This document shows, one piece after another, positions 1 to 5,439 of a stretch of 5,439 nucleotides of DNA; the stretch's first letter is position 1, and each line of letters opens with the position of its first letter. The position numbers and the translations under genes are program-made. Under the pieces are notes generated by a model that ran no database searches, had not been told where the DNA came from, and was given only the letters and a program-made list of their open reading frames with translations. The stretch lies in the NCBI GenBank assembly GCA_937900975.1, contig CALCPC010000434.1:1-5439 (forward strand), in the 5' to 3' direction. The DNA comes from an uncultured Paracoccaceae bacterium (GTDB lineage: Bacteria > Pseudomonadota > Alphaproteobacteria > Rhodobacterales > Rhodobacteraceae).

Positions 1-30
1 AGCCTTGCCAGAACCGCGTCTGCCGGCGCC

Positions 31-58
31 TTAGACCGGGGCGCGGCAAAATATATCT
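31..58 (+). promoter_or_regulatory. Possible sigma-70-type promoter for the soe operon
   Basis: TTAGAC at 31-36 resembles a -35 box. It is followed about 15-16 bases later by the only A+T-rich patch in the leader, AAAATATATCT (48-58), which can supply a -10-like hexamer (TATATC at 52-57 or ATATCT at 53-58). Transcription would begin near 64-66 and leave a leader of about 35 bases. The match is loose and spacing is on the short side; in a G+C-rich alphaproteobacterium such matches occur by chance. No operator-like palindrome is visible. The true promoter could lie left of the window, with soeA part of a longer transcript. Confidence 0.28.
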
Positions 59-90
59 GGCCTCCCGCGCAGGGGCGGTTAAGGTCCCGC

Positions 91-95
91 AGGAG
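91..95 (+). promoter_or_regulatory. Shine-Dalgarno site of soeA
   Basis: AGGAG lies 5 bases before the ATG at 101. It is a strong match to the 16S rRNA tail and fixes the start of the catalytic subunit. The sites before soeB and soeC are clearly weaker. Confidence 0.75.
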
Positions 96-100
96 ATCCG

Positions 101-2920
101 ATGACCAAGCATTCCCAACCCGCTCTCGACACGTCGCCCCCCGTCTCTGACGAGGTGCGCAAGACAACTAGTTACATGTGCGCCTGCCGCTGCGGGATCG
201 ACGTTCATCTCAAGGATGGACAGGTCAAGTATATCGAGGGCAACCGCGATCATCCGGTGAACCGGGGCGTGCTTTGCGCCAAGGGCAGCGCGGGGATCAT
301 GCAGCATCTTTCGCCCGCCCGGCTTCGCGCGCCGATGAAACGCACGGGCCCGCGCGGGTCAGGGGCGTTCGAGGAAATCTCGTGGGAGGACGCGCTAGAG
401 CTTGCGAAAAGCTGGCTCGCGCCCGTGCGAGAGACGGCGCCCGAAAAACTGGCCTTCTTTACTGGCCGCGATCAAAGCCAGTCGCTGACGTCGTGGTGGG
501 CACAGCAGTTCGGCACGCCGAATTACGCAGCGCATGGCGGGTTTTGCTCGGTCAATATGGCTGCCGCCGGGATCTACACGCTCGGCGGCGCGTTTTGGGA
601 GTTTGGCGCCCCGGATTGGGACCGAACGGAGCTTTTCATGATCTTCGGCGTCGCCGAGGATCACGACAGCAACCCGATCAAGATCGGGCTTGGCAAGCTT
701 AAGGCGCGCGGGGCGAAAGTGATCGCGGTCAATCCTGTGCGCACAGGCTACAATGCCGTCGCGGATGAATGGGTCGGGATCACGCCGGGCACGGATGGGC
801 TGTTTATTCTGGCGCTGATCCATGTGCTGCTCAAAGCCGGGAAAATCGACCTCGATTACCTCTGCCGCTATACCAACGCGCCGGTGCTTTTGGACGCCGA
901 CGGGCTTTTTGCCCGGGATGCGGAGGGCAAGGAACTGGTGCGCGATCGTGCCACGGGTGCTGTGGTTGCGTTCGACACGCCCGGCGTGCGGCCCGCGCTT
1001 TCCGGCACAGTGGATGGATTGACGCCGGTTTTCGAGACGCTGGCCACGCGCTATCTCGATCCGTCCTACGCGCCCGAGGCCGTGGCCGAGCGTTGCGGCA
1101 TCGCCGCCGACACAATCCGCCGGATCGCGGCCGAACTTGCGGAAGCCGCGTTCGAGAAGGAGATCGAGATCGCCCAGCCCTGGACCGATTTCCGGGGCGA
1201 ACGGCACGAGACGATGAAGGGAAGGCCGGTCAGCTTCCATGCGATGCGCGGCATCTCGGCCCATTCAAACGGTTTTCAAACCTGCCGCGCGCTGCATCTT
1301 TTGCAGCTTTTGCTCGGTTCGGTTGAGGTTCCGGGCGGTTTTCGCTTCAAACCACCCTACCCCCGCCCGGTGCGCGCGCATCCCAAACCGCATTTCAAGA
1401 CGACGCCTGGCAAACCGCTGGACGGGCCGCATCTCGGCTATCCGCGGGGGCCCGAGGATTTGGGCCTGCGCCCCGACGGCAATGCGGCCCGCATCGACAA
1501 GGCGTTCACGTGGGAGGCGCCACTGTCGGCCCACGGCATGATGCATATGGTGATCTCGAACGCCCATGCCGGCGATCCTTATCCCATCGATGTGCTGTTT
1601 CTTTATATGGCCAACATGGCCTGGAACTCGTCGATGAGCACGGGCCGGGTGATGGATATGCTCACCGACACGGATGAGAACGGGGCGTACAAGATCCCGA
1701 AGATCATCTACTCGGATGCCTATTCGTCCGAGATGGTGGCCTATGCCGACCTGATCCTGCCCGACACGACGTATCTGGAGCGGCACGATTGCATCAGTCT
1801 GCTCGACCGCCCGATCTCAGAGCCCGAGATGGCGGCGGACGCGATCCGCTGGCCGGTTGTGGCGCCAGAGCGGCCGGGCCATGCCGGGGTGCGCGGTTTT
1901 CAGTCGGTGCTGCTGGACCTTGGTGCGCGGCTTGGTCTGCCGGGGATGGTCGATGAGGCCGGCGCGCCGCTTTACGCCGATTACGCCGATTACATGACCC
2001 ACCACATCCGCCGTCCGGGGATCGGCCCGCTTGCGGGGTTTCGCGGCGCAGGCGCCGGCGCCGGTCGGGGCGCGCCCAACCCCGAACAAATCGACCGCTA
2101 CCGCGAAAACGGCAGCTTTTGGACCGCCGAAATCCCCGACGCGGCACGGTACTACAAGCAGGCCAACCAGGCCTATCAGGCGTGGGCGGCCGAGATGGGG
2201 TTCTACCCCTCCGACAAGCCCGAGCCCTATCTTTTTCAGCTTTGGTCCGAGCCGATGCGGCTTTTCCAGCGCGCGGCAGAGGGGCATGGCGACCGGCAGC
2301 CGCCCGATCACCTGCGCGCGCGGTTGCAGCAGGCCATGGACCCGCTGCCGATTTGGTACGCGCCTTTTGAGGAGGTGGCGGTCGCGGATGGCGACTGGCC
2401 GCTGCATGCGGTGACGCAACGACCGGCTGCGATGTATCACGCCTGGGGCTCCCAAAACGCGTGGCTTCGCCAGATCCATGGCGAGAACCCGCTGTTCGTG
2501 CCCGGCGCCGTGTGGGAGCGGGAGGGGTTTCAAGACGGCGACTGGGCCTGGCTAAGCTCGGCGCATGGGAAGATTAAAGTGCCGGTCGCGCGGATGGACG
2601 CTTTGAACCCGAACACGGTTTGGACATGGAATGCGATCGGCAAACGCGCCGGCGCGTGGGCGCTGGCCCCAGGCGCACCCGAGACGGAGCGGGGCTTCCT
2701 GCTCAATCACCTGATCCACGAATTGCTGCCGCCGAAGGCTGACGGACAGCGTTGGGCCAATTCCGACCCGGTGACCGGTCAAGCGGCCTGGTACGATTTG
2801 CGCGTCCATATCGCGCGGGCGCCCGAAGGCGGCCCGAAACGGGAACCGGATACCGGACAACAGCAATCGCCCGTGGGTCAGGGGCCTGCAACGCTGGCTT
2901 ACGGAAAAGCCTGGACATGA
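101..2920 (+). CDS. soeA: Sulfite dehydrogenase (quinone) catalytic molybdopterin subunit SoeA
   Basis: Catalytic subunit (939 aa) of a DMSO reductase-superfamily enzyme, probably oxidising sulfite to sulfate in the cytoplasm and passing electrons to the ferredoxin subunit encoded next. The N terminus has no twin-arginine or other signal peptide, which fits cytoplasmic SoeA and argues against exported DmsA, PhsA or PsrA. Residues 21-62 form the N-terminal [4Fe-4S] domain, with Cys27, Cys31 and Cys59 in canonical spacing plus an additional Cys29. The expected first ligand, position 24, is serine. Cys149, in GGFCSVN, is the likely molybdenum ligand. Further family marks are PDTTYLERHD at 554-563 and a C-terminal molybdopterin-dinucleotide-binding domain at roughly 765-905 (VTQRPAAMYHAWGSQNAW). 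Residues 649-658 are a Gly/Ala-rich low-complexity loop. ATG 101 is chosen because AGGAG precedes it by 5 bases. The length fits SoeA. Family assignment is strong; the sulfite substrate is inferred from architecture and the lack of a signal peptide. Confidence 0.88.
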   Translation: MTKHSQPALDTSPPVSDEVRKTTSYMCACRCGIDVHLKDGQVKYIEGNRDHPVNRGVLCAKGSAGIMQHLSPARLRAPMKRTGPRGSGAFEEISWEDALELAKSWLAPVRETAPEKLAFFTGRDQSQSLTSWWAQQFGTPNYAAHGGFCSVNMAAAGIYTLGGAFWEFGAPDWDRTELFMIFGVAEDHDSNPIKIGLGKLKARGAKVIAVNPVRTGYNAVADEWVGITPGTDGLFILALIHVLLKAGKIDLDYLCRYTNAPVLLDADGLFARDAEGKELVRDRATGAVVAFDTPGVRPALSGTVDGLTPVFETLATRYLDPSYAPEAVAERCGIAADTIRRIAAELAEAAFEKEIEIAQPWTDFRGERHETMKGRPVSFHAMRGISAHSNGFQTCRALHLLQLLLGSVEVPGGFRFKPPYPRPVRAHPKPHFKTTPGKPLDGPHLGYPRGPEDLGLRPDGNAARIDKAFTWEAPLSAHGMMHMVISNAHAGDPYPIDVLFLYMANMAWNSSMSTGRVMDMLTDTDENGAYKIPKIIYSDAYSSEMVAYADLILPDTTYLERHDCISLLDRPISEPEMAADAIRWPVVAPERPGHAGVRGFQSVLLDLGARLGLPGMVDEAGAPLYADYADYMTHHIRRPGIGPLAGFRGAGAGAGRGAPNPEQIDRYRENGSFWTAEIPDAARYYKQANQAYQAWAAEMGFYPSDKPEPYLFQLWSEPMRLFQRAAEGHGDRQPPDHLRARLQQAMDPLPIWYAPFEEVAVADGDWPLHAVTQRPAAMYHAWGSQNAWLRQIHGENPLFVPGAVWEREGFQDGDWAWLSSAHGKIKVPVARMDALNPNTVWTWNAIGKRAGAWALAPGAPETERGFLLNHLIHELLPPKADGQRWANSDPVTGQAAWYDLRVHIARAPEGGPKREPDTGQQQSPVGQGPATLAYGKAWT

Positions 2921-2938
2921 GCGCGCAACGGCGGCCAA

Positions 2939-3019
2939 GGCGCGGGGACGCGCAGGCACGCCTGCGCCTCGGGTGCCCTTTGGGCACCCGACCGGGCCAA
3001 AGGCCCGGGTCCCCGCGCC
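2939..3019. repeat. GC-rich cloverleaf of nested inverted repeats between soeA and soeB
   Basis: Seen directly: an 11-bp perfect closing stem (2939-2949 with 3009-3019) encloses three adjacent hairpins. Hairpin 1 is GCGCAGG/CCTGCGC (2950-2956 with 2961-2967, loop CACG). Hairpin 2 is CGGGTGCCC/GGGCACCCG (2970-2978 with 2982-2990, loop TTT). Hairpin 3 is CCGGGCC/GGCCCGG (2992-2998 with 3002-3008, loop AAA). Linkers at the four-way junction are 0, 2, 1 and 0 bases. All four helices are perfectly paired. The element fills most of the 142-base gap between two genes that usually sit close together. It may be a REP/BIME-like or miniature mobile repeat, or an RNA structure that protects the soeA 3' end or adjusts expression of soeBC. 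There is no T-run, so it is not a standard intrinsic terminator. The structure is certain as base complementarity; its function is unknown. Confidence 0.85.
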
Positions 3020-3062
3020 GCCCAGCGGCACCCTATGTGTCCTTTGAGAACGGACCCCGCCT

Positions 3063-3806
3063 ATGACGAGCCTGCCTAAATCCACCGATACCACCCTTGG
3101 CCTTGTGATCGATCTTGACACTTGCGTCGGATGTCACGCCTGCGTCGTATCCTGCAAGGAATGGAACACCAGCGCCTATGGCGCGCCGCTGGCCGACCTC
3201 GACCCTTACGGCGCATCGCCCGAAGGATCCTTTCTCAACCGGGTGCACACTTACGAAGCCCAGCCCGAGGCGGGCCCTGCACAGACCGTTCATTTCCCGC
3301 GCTCCTGCCTTCACTGCGCCGATGCGCCCTGCGTCACGGTTTGCCCAACCGGGGCCTCTTACAAGCGCGTCGAAGACGGGATCGTGCTGGTCAACGAAAG
3401 CGATTGCATCGGGTGCGGGCTTTGCGCCTGGGCCTGCCCTTACGGTGCGCGTGAGATGGACCCGGTCGAAAAGGTGATGAAGAAATGCACGCTTTGCGTT
3501 GACCGGATCAGCAACACCCATCTTGACGAGGCCGACCGCCAGCCGGCCTGCGTTCGCGCCTGCCCCGCGGGGGCGCGGCATTTCGGCGATCTCTCAGACC
3601 CCGAAAGCACCGTGTTTCAGCTTGTCGAAGCGCGGGGCGGAATGGCGCTGATGCCCGAACAAGGGACGAAACCTGTCAACCGCTACCTGCCCCCCCGCGC
3701 AAAGGACGCGGCCGACCCGCGGCCGCTCGACCCCCTGATCCCCGAGGCCACGGACGGCGCCGGCGGCTTTTTCGGCTGGCTTGACCGCACGCTCGACCGG
3801 TTCTAG
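3063..3806 (+). CDS. soeB: Sulfite dehydrogenase iron-sulfur subunit SoeB (four [4Fe-4S] ferredoxin)
   Basis: Electron-transfer subunit (247 aa) of the DmsB/NrfC/PsrB type, placed between the molybdenum subunit and the membrane anchor on the cytoplasmic side. All 16 cluster cysteines are present in four groups: Cys21/24/27/31, Cys82/85/90/94, Cys115/118/121/125 and Cys142/145/163/167. There is no Trp-for-Cys replacement like that in NarH, so four [4Fe-4S] clusters are expected. There is no signal peptide or membrane segment. The C-terminal ~65 residues are Pro/Ala/Asp-rich and end in a short hydrophobic stretch (GGFFGWL) that may touch SoeC. The ATG at 3063 has only a weak ribosome site (GGA at 3052-3054), but it begins just before the family's usual LGLVIDLDTCVGC opening, so it is the natural start. 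The gene follows soeA after 142 bases and precedes soeC by 4 bases, so soeB and soeC are probably translationally coupled. A general DMSO-reductase-type ferredoxin subunit is certain; SoeB rather than DmsB rests on the neighbours. Confidence 0.9.
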   Translation: MTSLPKSTDTTLGLVIDLDTCVGCHACVVSCKEWNTSAYGAPLADLDPYGASPEGSFLNRVHTYEAQPEAGPAQTVHFPRSCLHCADAPCVTVCPTGASYKRVEDGIVLVNESDCIGCGLCAWACPYGAREMDPVEKVMKKCTLCVDRISNTHLDEADRQPACVRACPAGARHFGDLSDPESTVFQLVEARGGMALMPEQGTKPVNRYLPPRAKDAADPRPLDPLIPEATDGAGGFFGWLDRTLDRF

Positions 3807-3810
3807 CGCC

Positions 3811-4686
3811 ATGCACCCAGCCCCGTCGATTATCGTCTTCACCACGCTCTCTGGGCTCGGCTTTGGCCTTATGGTCTGGCTCGGCCTTCTACCGGGCGAC
3901 CGCGGCAGCGCCGGCGCCTTTTTTGTCGCCTGTCTTGCCTTGGGGCTGGCCTCCGTTGGGCTTCTGGCGTCGCTGCTTCATCTTGGCCACCCGGAGCGGG
4001 CCTGGAAGGCGCTCTCGCAATGGCAAAGCTCTTGGCTGAGCCGTGAGGGGGTCGCGGCGGTGGCGACGCTTGGCGCATTTTCGATCTATGCGGCGGGGTG
4101 GGTGCTGACCGGACAGCCCGTGGCCTGGCTCGGCTTGCTCAGCGCCGGTCTGGCGGTGGTGACCATCGCCTCGACTGCGATGATCTACGCCCAGCTTAAG
4201 ACCGTGCCGCGCTGGCACAGTCCTTTGACGCCGCTTTTGTTCCTTCTTTACGCGCTGGCTGGGGGCGCGCTGCTTGCCGGTCTGTCCGGCGCTGCGGCTT
4301 GGCTTCTGCTCGCGGCCGGCGCGGCGCAGCTTGCAGCCTGGCATGTTGGCGACACGGCTTTTGCACGGTCGGGCAGCACGCTTGGGACGGCGACCGGGCT
4401 TGGCACGCTCGGCGCGCTCCGCCAATTGGAGCCGCCGCACACAGGCTCCAACTACCTTTTGCGGGAAATGGTGTTCGTGATCGGGCGCAAACACGGGCGC
4501 CGGCTGCGCATCGCGGCGCTGGTTCTGGCGATTGCCCTGCCGTTGGTCGTCGCCTTGATCTCGGACCTGCCGCCACCGGTCGCCATCGTCCTTGCGATGC
4601 TGCATGGCTCTGGGGTGCTTGTGTCGCGCTGGCTCTTTTTCGCGGAGGCAGAGCATGTCGTAGGGCTTTACTACGACAAACGCTAG
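3811..4686 (+). CDS. soeC: Sulfite dehydrogenase membrane anchor SoeC (DmsC family)
   Basis: Integral membrane subunit (291 aa) that anchors SoeAB to the cytoplasmic membrane and passes electrons to quinone. About eight hydrophobic segments can be read: roughly 7-27, 36-56, 80-99, 103-123, 138-157, 160-178, 233-251 and 256-277, the DmsC-family pattern rather than the NrfD/PsrC one. Conserved-looking motifs are HLGHPERAW (57-65), SWLSREG (74-80), STAMIYAQLKTVPRWH (121-136), EMVFVIGRKH (219-228) and RWLFFAEAEHVVGLYY (273-288). His57 and Glu79 are 22 residues apart, the same spacing as His65 and Glu87 of E. coli DmsC, which have been implicated in quinol binding; equivalence is inferred. The start is ATG 3811, 4 bases after the soeB stop, because MHPAPS leads straight into the first helix. 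An in-frame TTG at 3781 inside soeB would add ten residues that do not look like part of the family. No good Shine-Dalgarno site is visible, so coupling to soeB is likely. Confidence 0.87.
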   Translation: MHPAPSIIVFTTLSGLGFGLMVWLGLLPGDRGSAGAFFVACLALGLASVGLLASLLHLGHPERAWKALSQWQSSWLSREGVAAVATLGAFSIYAAGWVLTGQPVAWLGLLSAGLAVVTIASTAMIYAQLKTVPRWHSPLTPLLFLLYALAGGALLAGLSGAAAWLLLAAGAAQLAAWHVGDTAFARSGSTLGTATGLGTLGALRQLEPPHTGSNYLLREMVFVIGRKHGRRLRIAALVLAIALPLVVALISDLPPPVAIVLAMLHGSGVLVSRWLFFAEAEHVVGLYYDKR

Positions 4687-4807
4687 GGCGGTTTGGCCAG
4701 CGCCTCTGCGCGGTCACGGCGCGACTTGCGCTGCGCAAAGGTGGCACCACCACGCGCCGAATGAGCGTCTTTCCAAGACCGACCGGGGCAACCGGCGGGA
4801 CGCCCAA

Positions 4808-4901
4808 AGCGTTTCGTGAAAATCCCGAACCCCGCCGCGCTGCCTGACATCACCGGTTTCAACGCGTTATGCTCGATGTCCCGGGGCGTTCACGAAACGC
4901 T
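4808..4901. repeat. Perfect 13-bp inverted repeat flanking 68 bases
   Basis: AGCGTTTCGTGAA at 4808-4820 is the exact reverse complement of TTCACGAAACGCT at 4889-4901. It lies in the 268-base non-coding stretch (4687-4954) between the converging soeC and eamA remnant, where I see no gene. The right arm is also part of a small local hairpin (GCGTT 4886-4890 with AACGC 4896-4900). The arms could be ends of a miniature inverted-repeat element of about 94 bases, a long-range hairpin between convergent transcripts, or paired binding sites. There is no T-run beside either arm and no clear target-site duplication. The complementarity is seen directly; the function is unknown. Confidence 0.7.
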
Positions 4902-4954
4902 ATGGAGCCTGCCCCCGTGACCCGGCGCCTCCGACTGCAAAAAACCGCCGCGCC

Positions 4955-5185
4955 CTACAATCCGGTCAGCACCAAAAGCACGGCACCGGCGATGATAAGC
5001 GCGATGCCAAACGCCTCTCGCACAGCGATCCGCTCCCCCAACACAAAAACGGAGGTGAGTGTCGTGAACACGATCTCGATCTGACCAAGCGCATTGACGT
5101 AAGCCGCGTTGACCAGCGCAAAGGCCGAGAACCAACCAAGCGAGCCGAGAAAACTGAAAAGGCCGACCAAGCCCGCCTGCCGCCA
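4955..5185 (-). pseudogene. C-terminal remnant of an EamA/DMT-family transporter
   Basis: Reading leftward on the - strand from about 5185 to the TAG stop at 4955-4957 gives about 76 residues that look like the end of a drug/metabolite-transporter (EamA) permease. They include two to three hydrophobic helices, a [13 protein letters not shown] segment with LGER just after it, and a final helix ([14 protein letters not shown]), the usual EamA C-terminal pattern. Whole family members are near 290-300 residues, so roughly three quarters, including the first EamA repeat, are missing. The reading frame stays open rightward to a possible ATG at 5318-5320, but those upstream residues (Arg/Ser/Thr-rich) are a shadow of the nrtA frame and not permease-like. 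No own start or ribosome site is visible, so it is probably not functional. Substrate cannot be told. Confidence 0.7.
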
Positions 5186-5439
5186 GCCAATAGCGGATTT
5201 CGTAATTGTGGGTCGAGACGGGGAAAACCATGCCCATGTTGAACGGCAGGCCCTGGTCTTTGTAATCTTCGACGACCGGCGCCAGCGCTTCGGCGCTGAT
5301 CGGGTGCTGCGGGCGGCCATCGTCCATCAGCGGCACGTGGGGCTTCATTTCTTCCCAGATCTCATTCGACACGGTGATGCCGTTGCCGTTCAGGTCCATG
5401 GAAAAGGGCGTGATGATGTGCGCCTCTGTGCCATATCCG
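5173..5439 (-). pseudogene. Truncated NrtA/CmpA-type ABC transporter substrate-binding protein
   Basis: The - strand frame entering from the right edge encodes about 89 residues resembling the middle-to-late part of the NrtA/CmpA family, the substrate-binding proteins of nitrate or bicarbonate ABC importers. Recognisable pieces are [40 protein letters not shown] and LAAGG. Family resemblance stops abruptly at LAAGG, near 5173. The same frame runs on to a stop near 4890, but that tail is Arg/Cys-rich, resembles nothing known to me and overlaps the EamA remnant in another frame. The family is normally about 400 residues or more, so the C-terminal part is gone. The ATG at 5397-5399 is internal: the homologous sequence ([11 protein letters not shown]) continues upstream past it. 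The 5' part lies outside the window. Nitrate versus bicarbonate or another ligand cannot be decided from this piece. Confidence 0.75.

Noticed and set aside
1..34. Possible end of an upstream gene (stop TAG at 32-34)
   Set aside because: Only ten codons are in view and they resemble no known protein.
395..1264. Long open frame on the - strand inside soeA (289 codons)
   Set aside because: It is antisense to strongly family-like coding sequence, has no recognisable domain, and such frames are common in G+C-rich genes.
2970..2990. Intrinsic terminator between soeA and soeB
   Set aside because: The hairpin is strong but no T-run follows, and the downstream genes belong to the same complex and need read-through.
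2939..3019. tRNA-like cloverleaf, possible tRNA gene
   Set aside because: The closing stem is 11 bp, the loops are 3-4 bases, and there is no anticodon loop, T-loop or CCA end. It only shares the four-helix outline.
3781..3810. TTG start giving a 301-residue SoeC
   Set aside because: The extra residues overlap the soeB end in another frame and do not look like the family N terminus. ATG 3811 fits the family and sits 4 bases after soeB.
101..4686. DMSO reductase DmsABC
   Set aside because: DmsA carries a Tat signal; this large subunit has none, and its N-terminal CACRCG-type motif is SoeA-like.
4726..4738. Palindrome TTGCGC-T-GCGCAA after soeC
   Set aside because: The one-base loop cannot form a normal hairpin, there is no T-run, and short GCGC palindromes are frequent in this composition.
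4939..4944. A-run that reads as TTTTTT on the - strand just after the eamA stop
   Set aside because: A terminator needs a stem directly upstream; only a 3-bp pairing is visible, so I do not call one.

Overview
The window carries a three-gene operon on the + strand for a cytoplasmic-facing, membrane-anchored molybdoenzyme of the DMSO reductase superfamily. The best match is the sulfite dehydrogenase SoeABC: catalytic molybdopterin subunit, four-cluster ferredoxin subunit and DmsC-type quinone-reactive anchor. The high G+C content, the style of these proteins and the nearby NrtA-type and EamA-type sequences suggest an alphaproteobacterium, most likely of the Rhodobacterales (Roseobacter/Paracoccus-like). 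This is inference from protein resemblance, with no database search.

Layout: positions 1-100 are a short leader with a possible promoter and a good Shine-Dalgarno site. soeA spans 101-2920. A 142-base gap separates it from soeB (3063-3806), and most of the gap is an 81-base, very G+C-rich cloverleaf: an 11-bp closing stem holding three hairpins around a nearly gapless four-way junction. soeC (3811-4686) follows soeB after only 4 bases. Positions 4687-4954 are non-coding and contain a perfect 13-bp inverted repeat with arms 68 bases apart. From 4955 to the right edge the - strand holds two gene remnants joined out of frame: the middle/late part of an NrtA/CmpA-type substrate-binding protein (entering from the right edge) runs directly into the last ~76 residues of an EamA/DMT-family permease.

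How the genes work together: SoeA would oxidise sulfite at a bis-MGD molybdenum site in the cytoplasm. Electrons would pass through SoeB's four [4Fe-4S] clusters to quinone bound at SoeC. SoeA has no Tat signal, which separates this from exported DmsABC, PhsABC or PsrABC enzymes. Two oddities stand out. The first cysteine of SoeA's N-terminal [4Fe-4S] motif is replaced by serine (codon AGT at 170-172). The nrtA/eamA junction looks like a deletion or rearrangement scar, or a misassembly.
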